From Prochlorococcus sp. AG-311-J23 (GTDB lineage: Bacteria > Cyanobacteriota > Cyanobacteriia > PCC-6307 > Cyanobiaceae), in contig QBVL01000003.1 in NCBI GenBank assembly GCA_003284375.1, positions 54,784 to 118,783 of the forward strand: a stretch of 64,000 nucleotides of DNA. The letters run 5' to 3'. Numbering within the stretch: the first letter of the stretch is position 1; every line of letters starts with the position of its first letter. The notes under the pieces are model-generated. The model made no database searches, was not told the origin of the DNA, and saw only the letters and a list, made by a program, of their open reading frames with translations. The position numbers and the translations under genes are program-made. This document shows positions 19,576-28,016 of this stretch, piece after piece.

Positions 19576-20247
19576 TTATTCTCCAAAAAATATTGGTTCA
19601 TTTTCCTTTCTCCATGGTTCATTTTTTTTCATAACCTTTGAATATTCCTTATGTGTAAGAAAATAATTTAACCAACTTCGTAAATCTTGGATATCATCGT
19701 TTTGATCAAACTTTTTTATATCTGCTATTCTGAATTGCCTAACAAACGGCCAGATAGCCCAATCAGCTAAGGTTTCTTTTGCATCAACAAGAAAAAGAGG
19801 TTTTCCTGCGTTTGAAAATTCTTTTAATCTGTTATTTAAATATAAAAGTATTTTTGTAGCGGCAGCACGATGCGTTTCTGATTCTTCAAGATTGAATCTA
19901 GAGGCATATTTGAATCGATCCAAATGATATTTAAATATATTATCGTTTGTTTCTATAAGACTAAATATTTCTTGTAATTTATCATGATTTTTAGAATCAA
20001 ATAATTCATTCATATTTGATCTTTCAATACACCATATCATTATGTCTAAACTCTCATCAATTACTTTATTTAAACTAGTCTTCAATACTGGTACAGTCGC
20101 TTTCTCAGAAATTTGAATTAGTTCAATAGGCTTGTTTTTTAGTTCGACTTCTCTTAACTCCACTACCTGATGTGTATTCAATAAAGCCCATCTTGCTCTA
20201 ATTGCATAAGGACATCGTCTAAAGCTATATAGAATATTGTGCTTCAT
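19576..20247 (-). CDS. glutathione S-transferase family protein
   Basis: Thioredoxin-fold N-terminal domain with the redox-type motif FRRCPYAIRAR (Cys12), then KATVPVLKT (cis-Pro) and DESLDIMIWCIE. A helical GST C-terminal domain of about 140 residues follows (ETLADWAIWPFVRQFR). The CPY motif is that of glutaredoxin-2/omega-type GSTs, suggesting thiol transfer more than classical conjugation. Length 223 residues is normal. Confidence 0.8.
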   Translation of the reverse strand: MKHNILYSFRRCPYAIRARWALLNTHQVVELREVELKNKPIELIQISEKATVPVLKTSLNKVIDESLDIMIWCIERSNMNELFDSKNHDKLQEIFSLIETNDNIFKYHLDRFKYASRFNLEESETHRAAATKILLYLNNRLKEFSNAGKPLFLVDAKETLADWAIWPFVRQFRIADIKKFDQNDDIQDLRSWLNYFLTHKEYSKVMKKNEPWRKENEPIFFGE

Positions 20248-20305
20248 AATTTTCCTGTTAAAATCATCTTATGCCCTATGCCTAGATATGACTAGACAAT
20301 CCTAT

Positions 20306-20348
20306 AAATCATAAAAGATATACTTTTTAAGTATATCTTTTATGATTT
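20306..20348. repeat. 43-base near-perfect palindrome (20-bp stem, 3-base loop)
   Basis: Arms at 20306-20325 and 20329-20348 pair perfectly, with loop TTT. The stem is AT-rich with the core AAAGATATACTT. It lies between two divergent genes (starts at 20247 and 20432), so it terminates neither of them. It could be an operator, a small RNA or part of a 5' leader. Confidence 0.75.
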
Positions 20349-20431
20349 TCTTTTTAAATTATATTTTACTATAAAAATATAATTCATTATTTTTATATTC
20401 CAAACGCTTCATTTCTAGAGAAAACTAAATT

Positions 20432-20992
20432 ATGGCAGGATTTGTTTATTTAATGAAAAATGGTGATTTATATAAACTCGGATGCACTACTAACTTGAAA
20501 AGTGAGGCTAGTAAAATGAAACCTGGTGAAATAATTTCTTCTTTCAAAACTAATGAACCTAAATCTTTTCAAGTACGATTGCTAAGGCTTTATAAGAAAA
20601 AAAGAATACCTGATACGAACTATTTTCGTTTATCTGAATCAGAAGTTGATAATTGCAAAAAACATTTAGATGGCAAAAGTAATTTTCCAAAAAGCTTAAA
20701 TGATGAGTTAAGAATAGGATTAAATGGATCTTTGTTTTTTGCTGTTATAACTTTTCTGATTTCATTCTTTATTAATAAGATGTTTATATTTAGTTCTTTT
20801 CTTTCAATTCTATTTGCCTCTCTTCCTATGTGGTCACTTGCAATTCTTGGTGGTTTTGGAGGCTACGATACTGATGATCTTACACTTTTCTCGACATTTT
20901 CTAATAGGGTCAAAGGCCTTTTAATAGCTATGTCTATGGTTTCATTTTCATATGTTCTTTATACTTTTTCTCGCTTTTCAATTTCCTTTTAG
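20432..20992 (+). CDS. GIY-YIG-like domain fused to membrane segments
   Basis: The N-terminal 80 residues resemble the T5orf172/MUG113 branch of GIY-YIG folds: GFVYLMKNGDLYKLGCTTN. The catalytic Arg that usually follows (as in GRTxN) is Cys-Thr here, so nuclease activity is doubtful. Two hydrophobic segments (about 97-117 and 120-140) and a third near 160-180 follow. Length is 186 residues. A membrane-anchored degenerate GIY-YIG protein of unknown role is the best description. Confidence 0.6.
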   Translation: MAGFVYLMKNGDLYKLGCTTNLKSEASKMKPGEIISSFKTNEPKSFQVRLLRLYKKKRIPDTNYFRLSESEVDNCKKHLDGKSNFPKSLNDELRIGLNGSLFFAVITFLISFFINKMFIFSSFLSILFASLPMWSLAILGGFGGYDTDDLTLFSTFSNRVKGLLIAMSMVSFSYVLYTFSRFSISF

Positions 20993-21097
20993 TCTAAACA
21001 ATTATTTTTTATTCATATACATATAATTTATAAAATATTGCTTAATAATGAAATTAAAGCTATAAATATATTTAATAGATTATGACTTCTTGCGAGT

Positions 21098-21352
21098 ATG
21101 AACATTCCTGAATATCTTCAATTCTTGGAACCCATACAAGAACAGCTTAATAAGGTTTACTCAATTGCTTCTTTGGGCCTTACAGTTTTGGTTTGCTTAT
21201 GGCTCTTTAATTTTATAGTTGGTCTCATACAAAGAACCTATTCAGTAGGTAAAGCTATAGGAGGTTTTTATAGAAATTATTTTCATAAGTATCTCCGTAA
21301 TGCAATTCTTGGAGTTTTGAATACATTTAAGAAAACCACTAAACCTATTTAA
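21098..21352 (+). CDS. small single-helix membrane protein, unknown
   Basis: An 84-residue protein with one clear transmembrane helix (about residues 22-44, SIASLGLTVLVCLWLFNFIV) and a basic C-terminal tail. No motif is recognised. It converges with the SDR gene over 18 bases. Confidence 0.6.
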   Translation: MNIPEYLQFLEPIQEQLNKVYSIASLGLTVLVCLWLFNFIVGLIQRTYSVGKAIGGFYRNYFHKYLRNAILGVLNTFKKTTKPI

Positions 21353-21370
21353 AGAAATAAGCTTTTTCTT

Positions 21371-22084
21371 CTAAATGTTTGTTTCAAGCTGGCAATTTAA
21401 TGCTATTTCAAAAGGAACAGAACTGTTTGGTAAATCAAGTAAGTTGGAGCAAATATTTGCAATATCATTTGACTGAATCATATCTTTTTTTGGAAAATGA
21501 TTTACTTCTTTTGCCATGTCTGTATTTACCCAGCCTGGGCAAATAGCTGTAACTCTAATACCTTTTTCCCATCCTTCATTTCTCATTGTTTGACATAAAC
21601 TCATTAAGGCGAATTTACTCATTGAATAGCTAGCCAAGTTACCTTTTGAGCGTTTTCCACTCATAGATACCAACATAATAATTCGTGCTGAATTACTAAG
21701 GGATAAATACTTCCAAGCATATTTTGTTAATATCCACGGTCCCATTACGTTAACTTTCCATAGATCTTCAATATCTTTCATTTCATTATCATTAAATAAT
21801 AAATTTGTTCTTTTGAATATCCCAGCGCAATGAATAACAGTATCAATATTTTTAAAAGTTTCCACTGTTTTCTCTACCCATTTCTTTGATGAATCTTGAT
21901 CATTTGCATCATAGGTATGAACCAAAAATTTTTCTGAATTGTTTGTTTTTGGATCCAATAATGTATTGACTAAATCTTCTCTTTCTCTTACTCCTAAGCT
22001 TAATGAATGACCTTCTTTAAGTAATTTTAGTGCTATCGCTTTACCTATACCTCTACTTGCTCCACTTATAAGGATTTTTCTCAT
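21371..22084 (-). CDS. short-chain dehydrogenase/reductase
   Basis: Classical SDR. The cofactor motif is ISGASRGIGKAIA (6-18), NAG is replaced by HCAG, and the catalytic triad is Ser140, Tyr153 and Lys157 (YSMSK). Arg11 after Ser10 suggests NADP. Length is 237 residues. The first four bases overlap the end of crtL on the same strand (ATGA), so translation is probably coupled. The substrate is unknown. Confidence 0.85.
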   Translation of the reverse strand: MRKILISGASRGIGKAIALKLLKEGHSLSLGVREREDLVNTLLDPKTNNSEKFLVHTYDANDQDSSKKWVEKTVETFKNIDTVIHCAGIFKRTNLLFNDNEMKDIEDLWKVNVMGPWILTKYAWKYLSLSNSARIIMLVSMSGKRSKGNLASYSMSKFALMSLCQTMRNEGWEKGIRVTAICPGWVNTDMAKEVNHFPKKDMIQSNDIANICSNLLDLPNSSVPFEIALNCQLETNI

Positions 22085-23367
22085 TTATTATTAACTATTA
22101 ACGCTTTAAATAATAAGTTTAATTCTCTACCATGCATATTCATTAAGCCTTGTTTGATAGTCCAGGGTGATTTCTTAAACATTTTCCACATTGCGGATAT
22201 TAGTTCTTTAATGCTAAGAGTATTTGTAAGGAATCCATACCATTGTTTAGTAGGTAAACTAAAAAATTCTACAAAAAATCCTCTTAACAACTTCTCTTCG
22301 AATCGCATCAATTTTTCTAATCCAAACTTATAAATAGCTTGTTTTCTTCTAAGTTCTGATGGCCATAAGGTTTGCCAACCTTTCTTTGCTAATTCAGCCG
22401 AGGATGCTTTTGGGTCTTTCATTGCTAATGAAAGGGCTTTTGCAACTTTAGGAGCTCTTCTTAAAAGGCTCCCAACCATATATCCCGATGCGGGATGTAC
22501 CATTCCAGCTGAACCGCCAAATCCAAGTACCGGTTGTGTTAAGTCAGGGATAGGCATGTTCATTGGCAGATATGAACCATGCTCTTCATGCTCAAGACTT
22601 TTTATTTGTAAACCCCGAGTCTCTAATCTTTTTTCCAGTCTTCTTTTTAACTCATCAAGAGAGACTGGAGGAAATAGCCCCAAGGATGTCTCTTCTAAGA
22701 AAAACTTTCCATTTCCCATATCCATGGCGTACAAAAATGTAGGAGCTTCTTTTCTCTCCTCTGGATTCAAGTGGTCGCAACGATAATCCATTAAAACAAA
22801 TTGACCTTTCTCGACAGGGGGGGAGTTGAACTCCCCTACAATCCCGTAACACGTTTGAACAGCAACGGGCCCTTGGTTAGGAGACTTGATAAAAACAGGT
22901 TTGTAGCCTGTTGCGTCAATTACTACACGAGCATTAAGTTCATTTCCCATAGACGTTTTAACTGTGCTGGTTAATTTATTCGTTTCTAAATTGACTGCTG
23001 ATCCTTTATGCCATTCTATTTCAGCCTTGTTGCATTGTTCTAACCAATAGGCTTGTAATTTGTTTTTATCAAAAAGTCCATAATCTCTATTGTGTTTCGT
23101 AATTTCATTCTTTTTAGAATTTGGATCTTTGTCTCCCTCACCAAAATAACTAATGGTGTTTACCCATCTATGTTCAAGTAAATGACTTAGCCCAAGTTCG
23201 TCAACCTCTTCACCCCAAATCCCATAAGTGAAGGGCCAAGGCTCTTCTGGCGACTGCTCCGACAAGATCTCAACATTTAAGTTCTCAATCGCTAATGCTG
23301 CAGCTATTGATAAAGCACCTGGACCTGAACCTAGTACTAGAGCATCTTTTAATGCACTAGTACTCAT
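22081..23367 (-). CDS. crtL: lycopene cyclase (CrtL family)
   Basis: Flavoprotein that cyclises the ends of lycopene to beta-ionone (or epsilon) rings, needed for the beta- and alpha-carotene and zeaxanthin of Prochlorococcus. The dinucleotide motif is VLGSGPGALSIAAALA (11-26), followed by PWPFTYGIWGEEVDELGL, the conserved substrate-side segment. The catalytic FLEET motif is at 223-227. Length 428 residues is typical. Beta (CrtL-b) is more likely from the N-terminal region, but the paralogue CrtL-e cannot be excluded by eye. The downstream SDR overlaps by 4 bases. Confidence 0.9.
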   Translation of the reverse strand: MSTSALKDALVLGSGPGALSIAAALAIENLNVEILSEQSPEEPWPFTYGIWGEEVDELGLSHLLEHRWVNTISYFGEGDKDPNSKKNEITKHNRDYGLFDKNKLQAYWLEQCNKAEIEWHKGSAVNLETNKLTSTVKTSMGNELNARVVIDATGYKPVFIKSPNQGPVAVQTCYGIVGEFNSPPVEKGQFVLMDYRCDHLNPEERKEAPTFLYAMDMGNGKFFLEETSLGLFPPVSLDELKRRLEKRLETRGLQIKSLEHEEHGSYLPMNMPIPDLTQPVLGFGGSAGMVHPASGYMVGSLLRRAPKVAKALSLAMKDPKASSAELAKKGWQTLWPSELRRKQAIYKFGLEKLMRFEEKLLRGFFVEFFSLPTKQWYGFLTNTLSIKELISAMWKMFKKSPWTIKQGLMNMHGRELNLLFKALIVNNK

Positions 23368-23659
23368 GGTTCTCTTTTAGGAAAAAAGGTATTTCCTTTT
23401 ACTTGGAGTCGAAAAATAGGATTTAATTTCTTAGAATTAGATTTAGTTATTTGATTGGCTTCCTGGATTACCATTTAAACACATGTACTAATAGACTTAA
23501 CAATAGCTCGTGATGGCATTAACAATGAATTGTATTAATGTTTTTTATCAACTTAATGATTTTAATTTGTTTTTTAAGTATGTATGAAGAGTTTTTGAAT
23601 GAAAATTGAAATAATCAATAATTTAATTTAATTTCAAAATCAATTAAAATTAAAAAATT

Positions 23660-24682
23660 ATGAAAGAAAAATCAAAGATATCAAACAAGCATAAACCTTT
23701 AACTATTTTTATAACAGGTGGCTCATCAGGTATTGGTTATCAAGCAGTTTTAAAATTAATTTCCCTTGGTCATAATATAATTTTACCCTGTAAAAACATA
23801 TCTAGAGCGAATGAAGTATTGACTAATATATTCAATCAACTTCCAGTTGAATTATCTAAGAAAGGTGAAATCTATACTCCTATTATGGATCTTTCTGATT
23901 TAAATAGTATTGATTGTATTTGTTCTGAACTTAAAACCAGACGTGTGAATATCGATGTTTTAGTTTTGAATGCCGGTCTTCAATATACAGGGTCAAAAAG
24001 ACCTAGAATGTCAACTCAAGGGATTGAATTGACTTTTGCAGTAAATCATTTAGCACATTTCTATCTGACACAAAAGATTTTATCTTTAATAGATATGAGC
24101 AATGATCCGAAAATTATTATCACCTCTTCAGAAGTTCATAATCCTAATAGTGGTGGAGGTAAAGTAGGAGCTAAGGCAAGCTTGGGAAACTTGAAAGGAT
24201 TAAAATCTGGTGTAGGTTTTGAAATGATTGATGGAAATAATTTTAATGCTGATAAAGCTTATAAAGATAGTAAATTATGTAATATTCTTTTTGCAAAGAA
24301 GTTAAGTAATTATTTAATAAGCAAGAAATTATCAATCCCTGTTATTGCATGGGCTCCAGGCTTGGTTATCTCTAGAGATAACCAAGGATTTTTTAGGTAT
24401 AGCAGAAAATATAATCAATTAGGACAAATATTATTTGCTTTTTTAGCTAGAGATATTTTGAAAATAACCACATCAAATAAATATGCTGGTTTGCTTTTAA
24501 GCAATCTAGCTTGTTTATCTAAATATAGAAAACCTAATTTCAATTATTATAGTAATAAAATTATTTCATCAGGTAAATTTATTTTTGAAGAAACTGATAT
24601 AAGCAAAGATGCCCAAAGAGGCGATTTATCAGATAATTTATGGGATTTATCTCAATCTCTATTAGAAAAGATACTAAGATAA
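23660..24682 (+). CDS. SDR related to light-dependent protochlorophyllide reductase
   Basis: A 340-residue SDR resembling the POR/retinol dehydrogenase group. The cofactor motif is FITGGSSGIGYQAV (17-30), NAG at 104-106, and Tyr201/Lys205 in YKDSKLCNILFAKKL, where the SKLCN sequence is POR-like. A true POR normally has conserved Cys in the substrate pocket and LGLFR-type motifs that I do not see, so another substrate is likely. It has a 26-bp perfect palindrome at codons 235-243. It is isolated and converges with the MscS gene over 7 bases. Confidence 0.78.
   Translation: MKEKSKISNKHKPLTIFITGGSSGIGYQAVLKLISLGHNIILPCKNISRANEVLTNIFNQLPVELSKKGEIYTPIMDLSDLNSIDCICSELKTRRVNIDVLVLNAGLQYTGSKRPRMSTQGIELTFAVNHLAHFYLTQKILSLIDMSNDPKIIITSSEVHNPNSGGGKVGAKASLGNLKGLKSGVGFEMIDGNNFNADKAYKDSKLCNILFAKKLSNYLISKKLSIPVIAWAPGLVISRDNQGFFRYSRKYNQLGQILFAFLARDILKITTSNKYAGLLLSNLACLSKYRKPNFNYYSNKIISSGKFIFEETDISKDAQRGDLSDNLWDLSQSLLEKILR
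24361..24386. repeat. 26-bp perfect palindrome inside a coding sequence
   Basis: The half-site CTTGGTTATCTCT is followed immediately by its exact reverse complement, with no spacer; the centre is TCTAGA. It encodes the LVISRDNQ part of the SDR. The symmetry stops exactly at both ends. A perfect match of this length is rare by chance in 64 kb. Confidence 0.9.
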
Positions 24683-24689
24683 ATATCTT

Positions 24690-25706
24690 TTATTTATTTA
24701 CATGAATTGTTTGGGTTGGATATGCGAAGTTAATTTTTTCATTTTGGAACTTCTTCATGATTTCTAGATTAATTTCTTGCTGCGCTGACATTGCTTGAAG
24801 ATAATCACTAGTAGGGATGTAATAGACAAGCTCAAAATCAAGACTGCTATTTGCGAATTCGATAAAATGACATCGGTCGAAGATCGCATTTTCAGTTTTA
24901 TCGACGATATTTTTTATCATCATCGGTATGCTTTTTGTTTGTTCATATGTAGTTTCATAGACCACACCTAATTTATGAACAAGTCTTCTCTTCTTCATCT
25001 CAGCATAGTTTGAGATTACTCCATTTGTGAGTCTGCTATTGCTCATGACTATTGCTTCTCCGTTAATACTTCTTAAGCGTGTGGATCTGACACCTACTCT
25101 CTCTACTTTTGCCCAGATCCCATCAATATGAATAAATTGTCCACTTTGAAATGGTTTGTCTAGGAGGATCGTTATGTATTCGAAGAACTCTTGAACTGGT
25201 TCCTTTAAAGCGAGTCCAGCCCCTATTCCTCCTGCACTTAAAAGAGCCCAAATAGCTGCCATTTGGACACCCATATTTTGAAGATAAAAAATAACACCTA
25301 GACTCCAAACGGCTGCACTAACCATTGGACTAAGTGAACGAATCATTTCACTGATAGATTGATCATTGATTTTGCTTGCCCATCTTTGTATTATTTTTAA
25401 AAATACTCTATTTACAAACCTGACAATGTAAATAAGGCATAAAAACTTGCTAATACCAATTAATGTCTTATCTACTATCCCACCAATTAGTAAAACTTTC
25501 CATGCAACTATAAAACTTAAGATAAACCCTAAAGGTTTAATAGTCTCAATTAAAAGAGTAGCTATATAGTCATCAGTTTTGCTTTGTGTCGCAGAGGTTA
25601 TTCTCCTTAAAACCTTTTTTAGGATTTTTGGACTCACCAGGGAAATAATGCAACCTATACTAAAAGTTAGTAATGCAATAATTATGTTTTTATAAAAATC
25701 TTGCAT
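24690..25706 (-). CDS. mechanosensitive ion channel (MscS family)
   Basis: Inner-membrane tension-gated channel releasing solutes on hypo-osmotic shock. Hydrophobic helices lie near 5-25, 55-78, 85-105 and 128-145. The pore helix is LLSAGGIGAGLALKEPVQEFF (156-175), which matches the Gly/Ala-rich TM3 of MscS. The following beta domain contains PFQSGQFI, and the RSTRLRSINGEAIVMSNS motif is typical. Length is 338 residues. Confidence 0.9.
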   Translation of the reverse strand: MQDFYKNIIIALLTFSIGCIISLVSPKILKKVLRRITSATQSKTDDYIATLLIETIKPLGFILSFIVAWKVLLIGGIVDKTLIGISKFLCLIYIVRFVNRVFLKIIQRWASKINDQSISEMIRSLSPMVSAAVWSLGVIFYLQNMGVQMAAIWALLSAGGIGAGLALKEPVQEFFEYITILLDKPFQSGQFIHIDGIWAKVERVGVRSTRLRSINGEAIVMSNSRLTNGVISNYAEMKKRRLVHKLGVVYETTYEQTKSIPMMIKNIVDKTENAIFDRCHFIEFANSSLDFELVYYIPTSDYLQAMSAQQEINLEIMKKFQNEKINFAYPTQTIHVNK

Positions 25707-25771
25707 GATGTCAGATTACTTTTCTTCAGACTGCCTGAAAAAAACGATTTGTCTAGATATTTTCTAATTAT

Positions 25772-26374
25772 TTAATTTGAAAATGAATCTTTTAATATTT
25801 TACTAATCTCTCTAAATTCTTTTCTATTAGAGGTCTTACATAATTCACATATTAGACTTTCAGTCGTAGATGCAACTGCGCCAGATAATATAAGTCTTAA
25901 AAAAGCAGTATCATTATCTATTTCATTTCTACTCCCAATAGCATCTCTTGGGATTAGTATGTTTAATCCTTTTTGTAAAAGATCAATCGATGTCTGAAGA
26001 ACACATATATGACTCTCAATTCCACAAACTATTATATTTTTGAAATTATGTTCATTTAAATAATTTATAAAGTCCTTATTCTTAATACAACTAAATTCCA
26101 TTTTTTCAAATATAGGATATTCATTGTCATCTATAATTGATTCTAGAGTCTTCCCAAGCTTCAATGGATTTTGTTCCGTAATAGCTATCTGAATATTAAG
26201 CAAATTGCATGTATTGATGAGTTTTTTTATGTTAAATACTAATAATTTATTGTCTTTAATATTTTTTAAAAGCTTTTGTTGCACATCTACTATAAGTAGT
26301 AATGTTTCATTCTCTACTAATGTATTATTATTTATATAAATTTGAGTGGTATTTTTTTTTAAAAATTGATCCAT
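25772..26374 (-). CDS. isochorismatase-like cysteine hydrolase
   Basis: Cysteine hydrolase of the isochorismatase/nicotinamidase fold. The triad is Asp30 (LLIVDVQQKLL), Lys91 (FEKMEFSC) and Cys124 (CGIESHICVLQTSIDLL). The GIESHICVLQT sequence is that of YcaC-like hydrolases of unknown substrate, not of PncA, which would have metal-binding residues near the site. Length 200 residues. It is divergent from the Fur regulator. Confidence 0.82.
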   Translation of the reverse strand: MDQFLKKNTTQIYINNNTLVENETLLLIVDVQQKLLKNIKDNKLLVFNIKKLINTCNLLNIQIAITEQNPLKLGKTLESIIDDNEYPIFEKMEFSCIKNKDFINYLNEHNFKNIIVCGIESHICVLQTSIDLLQKGLNILIPRDAIGSRNEIDNDTAFLRLILSGAVASTTESLICELCKTSNRKEFREISKILKDSFSN

Positions 26375-26476
26375 TTTAGAATTACTTTTTGTTTATTTAA
26401 ATATAAATCATCTAATAAACTTAGACATCATTTTTATCGAGAGGATTAGGAGGAAGCCTTTCCCTCGTTGCAAACT

Positions 26477-26504
26477 GTTCTCATTACGCTAAACTATTGA
26501 GAAT
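26477..26504 (+). promoter_or_regulatory. candidate autoregulatory operator of the Fur-family gene
   Basis: An imperfect inverted repeat directly before the ATG: GTTCTCATTA at 26477-26486 and TATTGAGAAT at 26495-26504, 8 of 10 positions pairing, 8-base spacer. Its position over the start site would allow repression by a Fur-family dimer. The sequence is not a canonical GATAATGATAATC box. Confidence 0.35.
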
Positions 26505-26975
26505 ATGAAACTGAAGTTGATTTCCCCCGCTTCCTATCGTACCCATCCTTCTCCTTTTGAATCTGATCTACGTTCAGATGGTAAAAGAATGACCCCTCAA
26601 AGGAAAAAGGTTCTTTCTTTATTTGAAGAGATTGGCTCTGGAATCCATCTCAGTGCGGAGGAGGTGCATTCCAAATTGACCATTTCTGGGGAGAAGGTTT
26701 CTCTTGCGACTATTTACAGAACTTTAAGACTCTTGGTCAAGATGACCTTTCTTAATGAACTTGATTTAAGTGAGGGAGGGAATAGGTTTGAATTGCTTAG
26801 TCACGATCATCCAGATCATCATCATTTGATTTGTATACGTTGTGGTAGAACAGAAGAGTTTGAAAATAATAATGTTATTAATGCTGGAAAAGCAGCAGCT
26901 AAAAACTTCGGATTTAAATTATTGGAGTCATCATTGAACGTTCGAGCATTATGTCCAAAGTGTTCTAACAAATAA
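26505..26975 (+). CDS. fur: Fur family metal-responsive transcriptional regulator
   Basis: Winged-helix repressor. The recognition helix is VSLATIYRTLRLL (65-77). The metal-binding section has HDHPDHHH (100-107) and two CxxC pairs, Cys110/Cys113 and Cys150/Cys153, for the structural zinc. A 25-residue N-terminal extension precedes GKRMTPQRKKVL. Whether it acts as Fur, Zur or PerR is not settled by these motifs; iron is the default. It converges with arsS over 9 bases. Confidence 0.85.
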   Translation: MKLKLISPASYRTHPSPFESDLRSDGKRMTPQRKKVLSLFEEIGSGIHLSAEEVHSKLTISGEKVSLATIYRTLRLLVKMTFLNELDLSEGGNRFELLSHDHPDHHHLICIRCGRTEEFENNNVINAGKAAAKNFGFKLLESSLNVRALCPKCSNK

Positions 26976-26984
26976 ACATTATTT

Positions 26985-27929
26985 TTAAGTCAATTCTCCA
27001 CCACAACTTGAACCAGCTCCGGCAGTACATCCGAAACAATGATTCCCTATTGAAATAGGATTATTCTTTAAAGATACAAGTGGAATCAGTAAGTCATCCA
27101 AATGCTTAACGTTACCATTTCTCTTCATTCCAAGTTGTTGGTTAAAATCGCAATCATATAAATAACCTTTCCAATCAACACTCAGAGTTGTTCTACACAT
27201 TACTGAATTAAGATTTCCTGGATTATGATTTTCTTTAAGTAATTTATTGTACTCTTCTAGTTGACCATTTATCTTTAAATAGCTCTCATATCTATTAATT
27301 GGCATATTAGCTAAAACAAATAAATTCGAGAAAGATATACCATACCTTTCTTTTAATTCACGTCTATAAGTATCTTCTAGTTCTTTTTGTGATGGTGGAA
27401 GTTGTGGACCACTTGGATTATAGACTAGATTTAAAAGTAGACCTTTATCTTTTATGCCGTAACCAAGAGAATTAAGTTGTTTAAGAGCTAATATACTTTT
27501 TTCAAAAACACCTTTTCCTCTTTGCTTGTCTACATTGTCCTCAAGATAACAAGGAAGGGATGCAGTTATTTGTACTTTATTGGATGATAAAAAACTTGCC
27601 AAATTATCGTAACCTGGCTCTGTAAGTATTGTTAAATTACATCTATCCATTACTTCAACATTAAGACTACGTACTTCTTTTACTAATTGTTTGAATTTAG
27701 GATGAAGTTCGGGGGCTCCTCCGGTAATATCTAGAAGCTTAATATTGTTGGCTTTTATAACTTTAGGTATAAGCTTTATAATATCATCACTCATCATTTC
27801 AGTTCTGCTTGGACTAGAATCAACGTGACAATGACTGCAAGCTTGATTGCATTTATAACCTATATTTATTTGCAAAGTCTCAAGAAAGTCTCTCTTGATT
27901 TTTGGGAATTTTGTTTTAGTTTTCTCCAT
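26985..27929 (-). CDS. arsS: arsenosugar biosynthesis radical SAM protein ArsS
   Basis: Radical SAM enzyme proposed to transfer the 5'-deoxyadenosyl group to dimethylarsenite in arsenosugar synthesis. The cluster motif is CNQACSHCH (Cys27, Cys31, Cys34) in the family context LETLQINIGYKCNQACSHCHVDSSP-like. The C-terminal DUF3641 region has CFGCTAGAGSSCGGELT, where some relatives carry selenocysteine; here all are Cys. Length 314 residues is typical. No arsM methyltransferase lies beside it in this window. Confidence 0.88.
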   Translation of the reverse strand: MEKTKTKFPKIKRDFLETLQINIGYKCNQACSHCHVDSSPSRTEMMSDDIIKLIPKVIKANNIKLLDITGGAPELHPKFKQLVKEVRSLNVEVMDRCNLTILTEPGYDNLASFLSSNKVQITASLPCYLEDNVDKQRGKGVFEKSILALKQLNSLGYGIKDKGLLLNLVYNPSGPQLPPSQKELEDTYRRELKERYGISFSNLFVLANMPINRYESYLKINGQLEEYNKLLKENHNPGNLNSVMCRTTLSVDWKGYLYDCDFNQQLGMKRNGNVKHLDDLLIPLVSLKNNPISIGNHCFGCTAGAGSSCGGELT

Positions 27930-28016
27930 AGAGATCTATATATAACTAACATCATTTTCATTATAGTTTAAATAGTTATTTAAGTGCGGATACTTTATAA
28001 TTCTTTTACTGATAAT

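Noticed and set aside
23660..24682. True light-dependent protochlorophyllide reductase
   Set aside because: SDR core and SKLCN fit, but the POR-specific cysteines and loop motifs are not evident and overall similarity is partial.
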